This document shows, piece after piece, positions 24,824 through 35,200 of a stretch of 64,000 nucleotides of DNA. Position numbers and translations under genes: made by a program. The DNA comes from Micromonospora sp. WMMD812. Lineage in GTDB: Bacteria; Actinomycetota; Actinomycetes; Mycobacteriales; Micromonosporaceae. The notes beneath the pieces are model-generated. The model was not told the origin of the DNA. It was given only the letters and a program-made list of their open reading frames with translations, and did no database searches. The stretch spans positions 6,912,501 through 6,976,500 of the forward strand of contig NZ_CP114904.1 in NCBI RefSeq assembly GCF_027497215.1, in the 5' to 3' direction. Positions within the stretch are counted from its first letter, which is position 1, and each line of letters begins with the position of its first letter.

Positions 24824-26416
24824 ATGAAGATGAGAACCATGCGCGCCGGCGCGGCCGGTCTCGCGGTCGCCGTACTGGCGCTGACCGCAGGGGGTGCGCC
24901 GGCGGCAGCGGAACCCGCCGCGGTCACCGTGGCCGGCGCGGACCTGGTCTCCGTCGCGCTGGACGGTGACTCGATGTCGCTGCGTATCCGGGATGCCGCG
25001 CAGGCGGCCCGGGATGCGGCCGGACAGGATCCGGCCGAGGTGGTGCTTGGCCCGGACGGCGGCCTGGCCGGCCGGGTGCCGCCCGGGGAGGGCTTCGCGT
25101 TCCTCGGGGCGCCGGGACATGCCGTGTGGTCCCTGTCCGCCGGCGACAGCGGGTTCCCAGCCCTGGACGCCACCGGCGTACGTCCGGGCGTCGTGGCCGA
25201 GGACGAGGTGGCCCTCACGCTGCGCTCGGTCGAGGGGCCGGGAACATTCACCGCCTACACCCTGACCGGTCTCGGCACGGCGACCGTGCTCTTCGGCAAC
25301 GGTCCGGGCTCGGCGCGGTCGGTGCAGCTGCCGGCGGGGACTCGTACCGGCGGCGCGGTCTGGGCCTTCGACGCGGCCGGCGACTACCGGCTCACCCTGA
25401 CCGCCTCGGCCACCCTGCGCTCCGGGCAGGAGGTCAGCGCCGACGCGACGTACCGGGTGCGCGTGCCCACGATCAGCCCGGTCGAGCAGGCGCCGCCACC
25501 GGCCCCGGCCAAGCAGGCGCCGCGGCCCGCCGGGCAGCCAGCGGCGCGGGCACTCGCCGCGCCCGCCGTCGCGCCGCCGCCCGCCGCCGGCAAACCTGCC
25601 GTGGCACCACCCGTGGGGAAGGCGGCGGCGGCCCCGACGAGCGCACACCAGGTGATCGCCGACGGGCACCTCGACATGGGCCCGCAGCTGACCGGGGACA
25701 AGTGGAGGATCCGGATCAAGGACGACCGGACCAGCCCTCCGGTCTGGCGGGAGACCGCTGACGTGGTCCTCCACGTCAAGGACAACGCGAAGATCACGGT
25801 GCCCGCCGGCGCCGACTTCCTCGGCAAACAGGGCGACACCGTGTGGCTGCTGCCCCAGTCGCAGCAGGCAGGCATCGTCTGGCCCGGCTGGAACACCCAG
25901 CACGAGTCCGTCGTGTCGGGTGTCAAGGGCAACGTCACGTGGGCGCTGAAGGGCGTCAACGGGCCCGGCCGGTTCGCCCTGTTCCTGACCGGCTCATTCG
26001 GCAAGGCCGACGTGTTGTTCGACTCCGCCAAGGCTTTCCCCCAGCAGATGAGCATCCCGCTGAACACCCACGCTCACGGCAACTGGGCGTTCGGCAAGCC
26101 CGGCCTGTACCGCCTCGCGGTGCAGATGAGCGGCACCACCACCGCCGGCAAGGCGGTCACCGATACGAGGACGCTCACCATCGCCGTCGGCGACAGCACG
26201 GACCCGAACAGCGGCTTCGGCCCCGGCGGTGGCGGCCCCACCGACGGTGGTGGCGACGGCGGCGCGGATCGGGGCGGTGGCGGACCCCTGCCGCGTACCG
26301 GTGCGGGCTGGGTGCTGACGGCCGGAGCGACTGGATTCGTCCTCGTGGCCATCGGCGCTCTGCTGCTGCTTGTCACCCGACGTCGCCGCGCGGGCCTCGC
26401 CGACGCGCGGCCCTGA
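24824..26416 (+). CDS. ABC transporter-associated repeat protein (TIGR03773-like) with LPxTG anchor
   Basis: A 530-residue surface protein. Signal peptide to about 28; first choice-of-anchor M domain (about 30-215) has lost the ligand residues (VAGADLVSVALDGDS; TGGAVWAFDAAGDYRLTL); a Pro/Ala linker; second domain (about 275-460) is complete (IADGHLDMGPQLTGDKWRIR, TVWLLPQSQQAGIVWPGWNT, NTHAHGNWAFGKPGLYRLAV). The end is a sortase signal: LPRTG, a hydrophobic helix (WVLTAGATGFVLVAIGALLL) and RRRR. So it is covalently wall-linked. A Zur-like sequence (ATGAAGATGAGAACCATGC) overlaps the start codon itself but may be coincidence. It leads into the importer operon and is a likely outermost zinc binder. 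Confidence 0.88.
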   Translation: MKMRTMRAGAAGLAVAVLALTAGGAPAAAEPAAVTVAGADLVSVALDGDSMSLRIRDAAQAARDAAGQDPAEVVLGPDGGLAGRVPPGEGFAFLGAPGHAVWSLSAGDSGFPALDATGVRPGVVAEDEVALTLRSVEGPGTFTAYTLTGLGTATVLFGNGPGSARSVQLPAGTRTGGAVWAFDAAGDYRLTLTASATLRSGQEVSADATYRVRVPTISPVEQAPPPAPAKQAPRPAGQPAARALAAPAVAPPPAAGKPAVAPPVGKAAAAPTSAHQVIADGHLDMGPQLTGDKWRIRIKDDRTSPPVWRETADVVLHVKDNAKITVPAGADFLGKQGDTVWLLPQSQQAGIVWPGWNTQHESVVSGVKGNVTWALKGVNGPGRFALFLTGSFGKADVLFDSAKAFPQQMSIPLNTHAHGNWAFGKPGLYRLAVQMSGTTTAGKAVTDTRTLTIAVGDSTDPNSGFGPGGGGPTDGGGDGGADRGGGGPLPRTGAGWVLTAGATGFVLVAIGALLLLVTRRRRAGLADARP

Positions 26417-26492
26417 TCGGCCCTCCGGGTGGGCCCGGCGGACCGGGGGGCGGCCTCGTCGCCGAGGTCGTCCCAGGCTGACAGCTGTCAGA

Positions 26493-26511
26493 AAGCAGTT
26501 CTCATTTTCAT
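26493..26511 (-). promoter_or_regulatory. Zur-like box upstream of the anchored-repeat ABC importer operon
   Basis: Reverse-strand ATGAAAATGAGAACTGCTT, resembling the box at 17262 (12 of 19 identical, mostly in the left half). It lies 68 bp before the GTG of the solute-binding protein gene. Confidence 0.6.
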
Positions 26512-26578
26512 GTTGTTGTCCCGCGCGGCTCGACGGCGGCTCCAGCCGCGCGCGCGGGCCGAGACTTCGGAGGGAAAG

Positions 26579-28186
26579 GTGCGGATTTTCGGTGCCGGCG
26601 GGACGCGCACGCCCGCACACCGCGTCCCACGGCTGCTGCTGTTTCCGCTCCTGATCACGTTGCTGACCACCGGCTGCCGGGCAGAGCCGTCGTTGAGCGC
26701 GCACGACGAGCGCGTCCAGATCGTCACCACCACCGGAATCCTGCGCGACCTGGCGGCGCACGTGGGCGGTGGCCGGGTGGCCGTCACCTCGTTGGTGCCC
26801 GACGGCGCCGATCCGCACAGCTACGAGCCATCGCTGCGGAACATCCGCGACGTCGTCTACGCCGACGTCGCGTTCAGCAACTACCTGCTCCTGGAGGAGC
26901 AGGCCGTCATCAAGGCCCTGGACGCCAACCTCCGCGGCGGCGTACCGAACATCTCGCTGGCCGAAGGGGCGGTGAAGTACGCCGCGGAAATCATCCCGCT
27001 GGTCGAGGACGTGTCGCTGGACACCATCTGGCTGGGCATGCGAGTGCGCGGCACCGGCGCGGCGCACGGAGCCAACCGGTCCTCCGACGTGCTGCTCAGC
27101 GCGACCGCGGCGGACGGCCCAGGCCGAATGATCGCGTACCTGACCGAGTCCTTCGGCAACCCGTCGTTCTACGTCGACACCGCCGACGGGTTCGACCCCG
27201 CCGGCGGCTACCGTGACGACACCGCCACACTGCCGCCGGACGCACACACGCACATGAGCTGGGCGTTCACCGAGCCCGGGGTCTACCGGCTGGCCATGCG
27301 CGCACGGCTGGCCGTCGACTCGGGGGCGGCCCCCATCCCCATGGGCGACCAGGTCTTCACCTTCGCCGTCGGAGTGGATCCACACTCGGTGCCGGGGATG
27401 GCCGGCGCAGAGGTGCTGAACTCCGGACACGCCGATCTCACCGTCGACCTCGACGAACGCAGGCTCTACCTGTTCGCCGACCCGGAGGGCAGTGGCGAGG
27501 CGAACCAACGGGTGTACGACCCCGCCCACACCGTGATCGATGTGCCGAACAAGGCGCTGCTCGAAGTGCCAGGCGACCGGACGTTCCGGTTCCTCGGCCG
27601 CCCCGGCACGCAGGTCTACCAGCTGCCACAGGCAGTCCTGGGCAAGCACGTGCACGGCGAGATCGACCCACACCTGTGGCAGAACGTCCGCAATGCCATC
27701 TCCTACGTCGAACTGATCCGCGACACCCTGATCGGGGTCGACCCCCCAGGCGCCGCCACCTACCGCACGAACGCCTCGACCTACATCAGGCAACTCGAAG
27801 CGCTCGACACCTACGTCCGCGACACGATCGCCCAGATCCCACCGTCACGACGCCACCTGGTCACCACCCACGACGCGTTCGGCTACCTGGGCCAGGCGTA
27901 CGGCATCCAGATCTCCGGCTTCGTCACCCCGAACCCCGCGACCGAGCCGAGCCTCGCCGACCGTCGCCGGCTCACCGAAACGATCCGCAACCTGCACATC
28001 CCCGCCGTGTTCCTGGAACCGAATTTGGCGGCCCGCGCCACCACCCTGACCGAGGTGGCGCGCGAGAAGGGGCTGCGGGTGTGCCCGATCTACGGCGACA
28101 CGTTCGACCGTGACGTCACCAACTACCTCGACATGATGCGGCTCAACGCCGAATCGCTGCGCGACTGCCTGACCACGGCGAAGTAA
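26579..28186 (+). CDS. Anchored-repeat ABC transporter solute-binding lipoprotein (TIGR03772-like)
   Basis: A 535-residue ZnuA-type lipoprotein with choice-of-anchor M material inserted in the middle. Lipobox LLTTGC near residue 38. Zinc-type cluster A-I ligands: DGADPHSYEPS (His 1), HGEIDPHLWQ (His 2), VTTHDAFGYLG (His 3) and YGDTFD (Asp). Between His 1 and His 2, replacing the usual His-rich loop, lies the C-terminal half of the repeat domain (DAHTHMSWAFTEPGVYRLAM) followed by its N-terminal half (VLNSGHADLTVDLDERRLYL; FLGRPGTQVYQLPQ): a circularly permuted order. GTG 26579 has a GGAGGGAAA site. Delivers zinc (possibly manganese) to the permease; first gene of a four-gene operon. Confidence 0.88.
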   Translation: MRIFGAGGTRTPAHRVPRLLLFPLLITLLTTGCRAEPSLSAHDERVQIVTTTGILRDLAAHVGGGRVAVTSLVPDGADPHSYEPSLRNIRDVVYADVAFSNYLLLEEQAVIKALDANLRGGVPNISLAEGAVKYAAEIIPLVEDVSLDTIWLGMRVRGTGAAHGANRSSDVLLSATAADGPGRMIAYLTESFGNPSFYVDTADGFDPAGGYRDDTATLPPDAHTHMSWAFTEPGVYRLAMRARLAVDSGAAPIPMGDQVFTFAVGVDPHSVPGMAGAEVLNSGHADLTVDLDERRLYLFADPEGSGEANQRVYDPAHTVIDVPNKALLEVPGDRTFRFLGRPGTQVYQLPQAVLGKHVHGEIDPHLWQNVRNAISYVELIRDTLIGVDPPGAATYRTNASTYIRQLEALDTYVRDTIAQIPPSRRHLVTTHDAFGYLGQAYGIQISGFVTPNPATEPSLADRRRLTETIRNLHIPAVFLEPNLAARATTLTEVAREKGLRVCPIYGDTFDRDVTNYLDMMRLNAESLRDCLTTAK

Positions 28187-28196
28187 GGGAGAAACA

Positions 28197-29177
28197 GTGA
28201 CGGCAGGACAGGCGCGACGGCTCACCCGCACCACCACAACTGTCATGCGATGGGCGCTCGCGACACTGATCGTGTTCTCGGTGGCACCGAACCCCGCGGC
28301 GGCCAAGGAGCCGACACCGGGCCTCAGCCAGTCGATCGCGGCGGACCAACCGCTCGCCACCGGCCGGGCGATGCTCGCCGCCGGGCACGTCGACATCGGC
28401 CCCCGCTACGTCGACGACCGGTGGGCCCTGCTGATCCACGACGGCACGCAGGCGAAGCCCGTGTGGCGAGACCCCGACGAGACCCTGCTCCGCGTGTCCG
28501 ACGCCGCGCTGCAGACCGTGCCGGACGATCCGGCGTACGCGTTCCTGGGTGTCGACGCCGGGAAGCGGGTGTACGTGGTGCCGCAGACGCAGAACCAGGA
28601 CGTCGTCTGGCTCGGCTGGAACACCCAGGACCCCCGCGTCATGCAGACCATCGACCGCGGCGTCACCCTGACCCTGCTCGGCGTACAAGGACCGGGAACC
28701 CTGACGACGTACCTCCAGTCCGGCAACTTCGCCGCACCCCAACCGCTGTGGCGATCCGCCGATCCTGCGGCTCAGCCCTTCTGGGCCGAGGTCAACACCC
28801 ACACCCACGCCAACTGGGTCTTCACCGAGCCCGGCGTCTACCTGATCGCGGTGCAGGTGTCGGCCGACCTGATCAGCGGTGAGAAGGCCTCGGCGACCGG
28901 CACCCTGCGCTTCGCGGTGGGGGACGCGACCAGCACCGACGAGGCTCTCGCCGCCACGGCGGACCTCCCCACAGCCCATGGCCAGGCACCACCCGACGGC
29001 GACCGAACCGAGCCCGGAGCGTCGACCGACGGAGCCAACAGCCAGCTGCTCGTCGTGCTCAGCGGCGCGGCCATCCTGCTCGCCGCCGGCCTGGTCTTTC
29101 TCCTGCTCCGAGGACACGGCGCGAGACGCCGGGCCGAGCAGGAACGCCGTCCGTCGCCGTCAGGAGACCAACCGTGA
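28197..29177 (+). CDS. Membrane-anchored choice-of-anchor M (TIGR03769-like) protein of the importer operon
   Basis: A 326-residue protein: signal peptide (about 1-36), one complete repeat domain (LAAGHVDIGPRYVDDRWALL, VYVVPQTQNQDVVWLGWNTQ, VQGPGTLTTYLQSG, VNTHTHANWVFTEPGVYLIA), a hydrophilic linker and a C-terminal membrane helix (LLVVLSGAAILLAAGLVFLL) with a basic cytoplasmic end. There is no LPxTG, so it is tethered to the membrane rather than the wall. GTG 28197 follows the binding-protein stop by 10 bp and its own stop overlaps the ATPase start. Likely hands metal to the solute-binding protein. Confidence 0.85.
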   Translation: MTAGQARRLTRTTTTVMRWALATLIVFSVAPNPAAAKEPTPGLSQSIAADQPLATGRAMLAAGHVDIGPRYVDDRWALLIHDGTQAKPVWRDPDETLLRVSDAALQTVPDDPAYAFLGVDAGKRVYVVPQTQNQDVVWLGWNTQDPRVMQTIDRGVTLTLLGVQGPGTLTTYLQSGNFAAPQPLWRSADPAAQPFWAEVNTHTHANWVFTEPGVYLIAVQVSADLISGEKASATGTLRFAVGDATSTDEALAATADLPTAHGQAPPDGDRTEPGASTDGANSQLLVVLSGAAILLAAGLVFLLLRGHGARRRAEQERRPSPSGDQP

Positions 29178-29917
29178 GAGCTCTGGACATCGAGAAGCTG
29201 GACGTGGACCTGGGCGGCCGGCCGGTACTGCGAGAGGTACAGCTACACCTCGATCGGGGCGAACTGGTGGGTTTGCTCGGCCCCAACGGCGCCGGGAAGA
29301 CCACCCTGCTGCGCGCCATCCTGGCACTGATCCGCACCCGCCATGGCCGAGTGCTGGTCGAGGGCAGGCCGGCCCGCCCCGGCCGGTCCGGGATCGGCTA
29401 CGTCCCACAACGCCACGAATTCACCTGGGACTTCCCGATCTCCGTCGAGCAGGCCGTGCTGAGCGGCCGCACCGGCCGGATCGGCCTGCTGCGTCGTCCC
29501 GCCGTCGCCGACTGGCGAGCCGTCGGCGACGCGCTCGACCGCGTACAGCTCAGCGGCCTGCGTCGCCGACCGGTCGGCGAGCTGTCGGGTGGACAACGGC
29601 AACGGGTTCTGGTCGCACGGGCCCTCGCGCTCGCACCGAGCATCCTGCTCCTCGACGAGCCGTTCACCGGGCTCGACATGCCCACCCAGGAGCTGCTGGG
29701 CAACCTGTTCAGCAGCCTCGCGCAGGAGGGCAACGCCGTGTTGATGACCACCCACGACCTTCTCGCCGCGGTCGACGCCTGCAGCCGGCTGGTCCTGCTC
29801 AACGGTCGGGTCATCGCCGACGGGCCCCCCGCCGACCTGCAGGACGCCCGGTTGTGGACGAGAACCTTCGGAGTGAGCGCGACGTCTCCACTCATGAAGC
29901 TGGTGAAGGTGGCCTAG
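29174..29917 (+). CDS. Anchored-repeat-type ABC transporter ATP-binding subunit (TIGR03771-like, ZnuC-like)
   Basis: A 247-residue ABC ATPase: Walker A LLGPNGAGKTTLLRAILALI (about 34-53), Q-loop VPQRHEFTWDFPISV, signature ELSGGQRQRVLVARAL, Walker B ILLLDEPFTGLD and switch His in LMTTHDLLAAV. It belongs to the metal (ZnuC/MntB) group by its short length and neighbours. GTG 29174 overlaps the previous stop (GTGA); the stop overlaps the permease start by one base. Powers uptake of zinc or a related metal. Confidence 0.93.
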   Translation: MRALDIEKLDVDLGGRPVLREVQLHLDRGELVGLLGPNGAGKTTLLRAILALIRTRHGRVLVEGRPARPGRSGIGYVPQRHEFTWDFPISVEQAVLSGRTGRIGLLRRPAVADWRAVGDALDRVQLSGLRRRPVGELSGGQRQRVLVARALALAPSILLLDEPFTGLDMPTQELLGNLFSSLAQEGNAVLMTTHDLLAAVDACSRLVLLNGRVIADGPPADLQDARLWTRTFGVSATSPLMKLVKVA

Positions 29918-30927
29918 TGTCGATCATTGATTTCGTCACCGACCTGCTCAACCCCGACCTCGCGTTTCTCCCCAAGGCACTCGCGATCGCCGTCATGTCC
30001 AGCATCGTCTGCGGCGTCGTGGGCTGCTACGTCGTCCTCCGGGGTATGGCCTTCATCGGAGACGCCGTAGCCCACGCGGTCTTTCCCGGAATCGCCGTCG
30101 CCTTCGTCCTCCAGGGCAGCCTCGTGCTCGGCGGTGCAGTGGCCGGCGTCGCCACCGCACTGCTGATCGCGATTTTCTCGCAGAACCGACGCGTCAAGGA
30201 GGACTCCCTCATCGGCGTGTTCCTGGTCGCCGCGTTCGCCCTCGGCATCGTCGTCATCTCGCAGGCTCCCGGCTACGCCGGATCGCTGCAACAGTTCCTG
30301 TTCGGCTCGATCACCGGCATCCCCGACCGCGACCTCTACCTGGTCGCCGGCACCGGCCTGGTCATCCTCGGCCTGGTGCTCGCCCTGCACAAGGAGTTCG
30401 TGGCGGTCTGCCTCGACCGGGAGATGTCCCGCGCGATGGGGCTGCCGGTCTTCTGGCTCGACATCGTGCTCTACGTCCTCGTGACCCTGGCCGTCGTGAT
30501 CTCCCTGCAGACCATCGGCAACATCCTCGTCCTGGCACTGCTGATCACCCCCGCCGCGGCGGCCCGGCTGCTCACCGACCGGCTAGGCGTCATGATGCTG
30601 CTCGCCCCGGTGATCGGTGGCACGTCAGCCCTGGTCGGGCTGTACCTCTCCTGGAGTTATGACACACCGGTCGGAGGCACCATCGTCTTGGTCGCCACCG
30701 CCGTCTTCCTCGCCGCCTGGCTGTTCGCCCCACGGCACGGTCTCCTGACCAGGCGTTGGCGACGCCCGGGCCGGCAACCTCTCGCCGACGACGGCAGATC
30801 AAATTCCGTGTCCGCTCCCGCTGACTCCCATTCGCCGGGTCCGACGGTGCCTGCTCGTGGAGGCCGGGTGCTCTCGCATGCCGACGGGAGGATGTTGGCC
30901 GACGGCGGCGACGATCGGCGACCATAG
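29917..30927 (+). CDS. Anchored-repeat-type ABC transporter permease (TIGR03770-like, ZnuB-like)
   Basis: A 336-residue ABC-3 family permease with about eight helices: LPKALAIAVMSSIVCGVVGC, YVVLRGMAFIGDAVAHAVFP, VLGGAVAGVATALLIAIF, SLIGVFLVAAFALGIVVISQ and NILVLALLITPAAAARLLTD. GDAVAHAVFPG is the metal-ABC signature. A hydrophilic tail of about 45 residues follows the last helix. GTG 29917 overlaps the ATPase TAG by one base. Last gene of the importer operon. Confidence 0.92.
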   Translation: MSIIDFVTDLLNPDLAFLPKALAIAVMSSIVCGVVGCYVVLRGMAFIGDAVAHAVFPGIAVAFVLQGSLVLGGAVAGVATALLIAIFSQNRRVKEDSLIGVFLVAAFALGIVVISQAPGYAGSLQQFLFGSITGIPDRDLYLVAGTGLVILGLVLALHKEFVAVCLDREMSRAMGLPVFWLDIVLYVLVTLAVVISLQTIGNILVLALLITPAAAARLLTDRLGVMMLLAPVIGGTSALVGLYLSWSYDTPVGGTIVLVATAVFLAAWLFAPRHGLLTRRWRRPGRQPLADDGRSNSVSAPADSHSPGPTVPARGGRVLSHADGRMLADGGDDRRP

Positions 30928-30937
30928 TCGACATGGC

Positions 30938-31957
30938 ATGGGACCTGTCATGAGGTTGCCCCCTCAGGGCGGGCTGCCGCCGGTGGATGAGGTGGCCGGC
31001 GCAGTCGTGGAGATCGCTTGCGACGAATCAGGGTTCTCCGGCACCAACCTGCTCGATCCAGCCACGCCGGTGATCACGCACGCGAGTGCCGACCTGCGCG
31101 CCGAGGAGGCGGCTGCGCTGATCACGACACTGCGGTCCGGATTCCGCTTTTCGCCGAACGAGTTCAAGTCCCGGCAGTTCCTCCGCCGACCCGAAGCGGC
31201 TGAGATGCTGCGGTGGTTCCTGGCGGCGCTGCGCGGCCGGGCACACGTCCATCTGATCGACAAGCAGTACTTCCTCGTCACCCGCATCGTCGACCTGCTG
31301 CTGACCGAGCCGTCGTACGCGGCCGGTACCCGCCTGACCCAGGAACACCGGTCGGCCGCCCTCGCCTTGTATCGGGCCAGACACTCAGCCGGTTCAGACT
31401 GGGGGACGTTCCTCGCGGCCTTCGTCGAGATGCTCCGGATCAACCGGCGACACCAGCCGGATCACTGAACCGTGGACCGGTTCCTCCAGGCACGGGATGC
31501 GCTGATACGACACGGGCTGGGCGTGCGGGCCGAGGCCATCCTCCACGGCCTCAGCCGGACCCGCGTGCGCATCATCCTGGCCAGGCTGAACGACGACGAC
31601 CGCGCGATCCCGCCACCGCTGGAGCCGTTGCTGCCGGCGCTGGCCGAGACCGTTCTGTTCTGGAGCGGCCGGAGGCGGCGGGTGCTGGTGATCCACGACG
31701 AGCAGAGCGCCCTCACGGCCGACCGGTTGCGGCGCCTCCAGCAGATACTGGCCGACGGCGCCGGACTTTCGCCGTCCGGGTCGCCGCTGGCCGGGCTGGT
31801 GATGGTCGACTCCCGGGATGATCCACGCGTCCAGGTCGCCGACCTGCTCGCCGGGCTGGCCCGGCGGCTGCCGGGGATCGTCGACGACGGCCCACTCCAG
31901 CCGTTGATCTCCCCGACCTCACTGCGCGATCCGATCGGCGAAGCCCTCCCGGCGTGA
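30938..31957 (+). pseudogene. DUF3800-like protein gene interrupted by an in-frame TGA
   Basis: Two open frames in the same reading frame are separated only by TGA at 31466-31468. The first has VVEIACDESGFSGTNLLDPA and NEFKSRQFLRRPEAAEML; the second continues VDRFLQARDALIRHGLGV, RRRRVLVIHDEQSALTADRL and MVDSRDDPRVQVADLLAGLA. D-E-S-G at the start and the ..VQVADLLAG block at the end are the RNase H-like DUF3800 landmarks. Read through, the protein would be about 339 residues. Nothing suggests selenocysteine. Start uncertain (ATG 30938 or 30950). Possible loss-of-function mutation or sequence error. Confidence 0.65.
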
Positions 31958-32290
31958 CAGCCAAGCGGGGGCCGGGCTACCGGAGGCTCAGGCGGCTGAT
32001 CGAGCACGATCTGGGCACCGATCAATCGCCGACCTTCCCAGTACGCGGGCCAGGCTCAGCTCCGCGGTCCCGATGGTGGACTCCGTCAGGGCGGTTGCCC
32101 ACGGCGCCGATAGATGCCGGCAGCGACCAGGTGGGTGGTGAACCGGAACGACGTGCCGCACGTCACCACGTGCAAGTGGGGACTCGCCATCCCTTCATCC
32201 CCGACATCGCGGCAAGCCGATCGCCGCCGAGAACGGCCGGGACGGGGTCGGGCAACAAGGAGGGCAGGTACCCGCGACACAAGGAGTGAG
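31958..32290. other. Intergenic stretch without a recognisable gene
   Basis: 333 bp before the second subtilase. One plus-strand frame reads MPAATRWVVNRNDVPHVTTC from 32114, which looks protein-like but is too short to place. The subtilase ribosome binding site (AAGGAGTGAG) is at the end. No boxes or repeats found. Confidence 0.4.
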
Positions 32291-35200
32291 ATGAGCAGAC
32301 GTAACGGTCTGACAACGGCGCTGGCACTGGCGGTCATCGTCGCGGCGGCGGTGACACCGGTCCAGGCCGCCCCGGGAGCCGCGTCGCCACCATCGGATAC
32401 CTCGGCCGCGGCTCCGGGTCAGGGGAGTTGGGTCACCCTGGTAACCGGTGACCGGGTGCTCGTACGAACCGTGGCCGGGCGCACCGACCTGGCAGTGCAT
32501 CCGGCGCGACGGGCGGCGCCGGTGAGTTTCCAGGAGCTGACGCGGCGCGGCGATCGGTATCTAGTGCCCGCGGACGCTGCCGCGCTCGTGCAGGCGGGCG
32601 TGCTGGATCGGGAGCTGTTCAACGTCACCGGCCTCGTGCGACAGGGGTACGACGACGCACGCACACCGAACGTTCCACTGCTGGTGCGGTACGCGGACAC
32701 CGGACTGGCGGCCCGGTCGGCCCCCGCGGCGGGGGCGACCGTGCGCCGGGCACTGCCGCGACTGCGCATGACGGCGATCGACGAAAAGAAGTCCAGCGCG
32801 GCAGAGTTCTGGCGCGGACTGCTGCCGGATGGCCGCCAGCCGTCGGGCGCCCGCACGACCAGATTGGCCGACAGCATCGAGAAGATGTGGCTGAACGGCA
32901 AGGTCCGCGCCAGTCTCGAGCAGAGCGTGCCGCAGGTTGGCGCTCCGGCTGCCTGGGCGAAGGGCCTGACCGGCACGGGCACGACGGTGGCCGTCCTGGA
33001 CACCGGCATCGACGCGAATCATCCAGACCTGGCCGGACGAGTTGTCCACTCGAAGGACTTCTCCGGCAAGGGCAGCGTGGCGGACGGCCACGGGCATGGC
33101 ACCCATGTGGCGTCGACTATCGCCGGCTCGGGCGCGGGCTCGGAGGGCAGGCACCAGGGAGTTGCCCAGAGCGCCACGCTCGCGGTCGGCAAGGTGCTGG
33201 ACGACTTCGGCTCCGGGTCATTTGACGCGATCATCGCGGGAATGCAGTGGGCGGCGGTCGACGCCCAGGCCCGGGTGGTGAACATGAGCCTCGGCGGCCC
33301 GATTACGGACGGCACTGATCCCTTGTCCGATGCCGTCAACACTTTGACCCGGGAGCACGGGACGTTGTTCGTCGTCGCCGCCGGCAACGAGGGAGCCGAT
33401 GAGGCGGTGTCCACGCCGGCAGCCGCTGATGCGGCGCTAGCAGTGGCCAGTGTGGACAAGAGCGACGAGCTGAGCCCCTTCTCCAGCCGCGGCCCGCGAT
33501 TGGGTGACGGCGCGGCAAAGCCGGAAATCGCGGCGCCGGGCGGGGGCATTGTGGCCGCCCGACCGGGCGGCGTGCCGCCGCTCGGCACACCGGTGGGCGA
33601 TGCGTACCAGCAGTTGGACGGCACCTCGATGGCGGCCCCGCACGTCGCCGGGGCCGCGGCGCTACTCGTCCAACAGCACCCGGACTGGACGGCTGACCGG
33701 CTGAAGTCGGCGTTGATGAGCACAGCGGTCGAGGCTTCCGCCGGAACGTCGGCGGTGGGCAGCGGTCGGGTGGACGTCGCCCGAGCGACCAGCCAGCCGG
33801 TGACCGCGACCGGCAGCGTCTCGACCTTCCTCAAGTGGCCCAACGTGGGTCAGCCGCAGAAGCGCACCGTCAGCTGGTACAACCACGGGTCCGTTCCGGT
33901 ACGCTGGCGTTCTCAGCAGCGCTCAGCCGCGGTGACGGGCAGCCCGCACCCGCCGGGCTGCTCGCGTTGTCCGCCGAGACAGTGACCGTCCCGGCGGGTG
34001 GGAGCGTGCCGGTGGAGTTGACGGTAACCGGCCAGGACGGCGCCGCCGGCACGTACGGTGGCGTGCTCACCGCCCGCAGCGCCGACGGGACGATCACCAC
34101 CCGAACCGTGCTGACGGTGCGCCAGGAAGCCGAGATGTACGACCTGACGGTCAACCTGGTCGACCGGGCCGGAACCTCCCCGCCGTCGGGTGAATTGCCC
34201 AGCGTGTCGATCTTCGATCTCGACCACAGCGACTTCTTCTTCTGGGGGACGCCGGGCACCGTGCGGCTACCGGCCGGTCGGTATGCCGTGCACGCCACGA
34301 TCCAGACCCCCCGGGCCGGACAGGAGCCCACGTACAGCTTCATCTCTCACCCGGAGCTGAAGGTCGATCGGGACAGGGTGCAGACGCTCGACGCCCGAGA
34401 CGGCAAGCGGGTGTCGGTCAACCCCGACAACCCCGAAGCCCGCGGCGGCGGTTACGCCATCACGACGCACACCAAGGTCTCCGACTGCGCCTGTCCCTCC
34501 ACCGTCCTGTCCCTGCTGGACCCCCGTTTCCAGGAGGCGTACGCGGCAACGGTGCCCGGCACCAGCTCGCCGAGCTTCGCCTTCGGGCAGGCACGGCGGG
34601 CGACCGAGCCCGAGCTGGAGCTGTTCACCGGAGGCAGGAACCGCTTCGAGGTCGCAGTCGGCTGGCTGTCCGGGGCGCCGGCATCGGCGCAGCGCGCCAC
34701 CCTGCCGGCCGTCTACGGCGGGGGCGGCACGCCGGCTGAGCTGGCACGAATCGATGCCGAGGGCAAACTGGTCCTCATCGAGGTTCCCGGCGACACCACC
34801 GACGAGGAGGTGCTCGAGCGGACCGCCGCCATCAAAGAGGCGGGTGGAATGCTGGCCATGCTCAACGCTCCGGCCGATGCTTCAGGCCTGGTCCGCGCCG
34901 CTGGGCAGGCGCCCGACGATCCCGCGGCGGCCCTGCCCACCCTGCTCGGTTACGGCCAGACCGCGCAGCGATTCACCGACATGGTCAAGGCGGGTGACAC
35001 CACGGCGTCCTACGTCAGCCGACCGTGGACCGAGTCACGGTACGAACTGACCTATGGTGTGCAGCGCCAGATCACCGCAGCCCAGGTCCACCGGCCGCGC
35101 ACCCAGGACCTCGCCGCGGTACGGACCACCTACCACGACAACGGGGCCGATTCCATGCGCCACTTCGGCGCAGCGACTCCGTTCTTCGGCACGTCCCTGT

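Noticed and set aside
24824..24842. Zur-like box overlapping the start codon of the sortase-anchored protein gene
   Set aside because: The similarity (ATGAAGATGAGAACCATGC) coincides with coding sequence for M-K-M-R-T-M and the right half does not match; kept only as a remark.
31466..31468. TGA as a selenocysteine codon
   Set aside because: No following hairpin of the right kind, no Sec family, and no selenium genes here.
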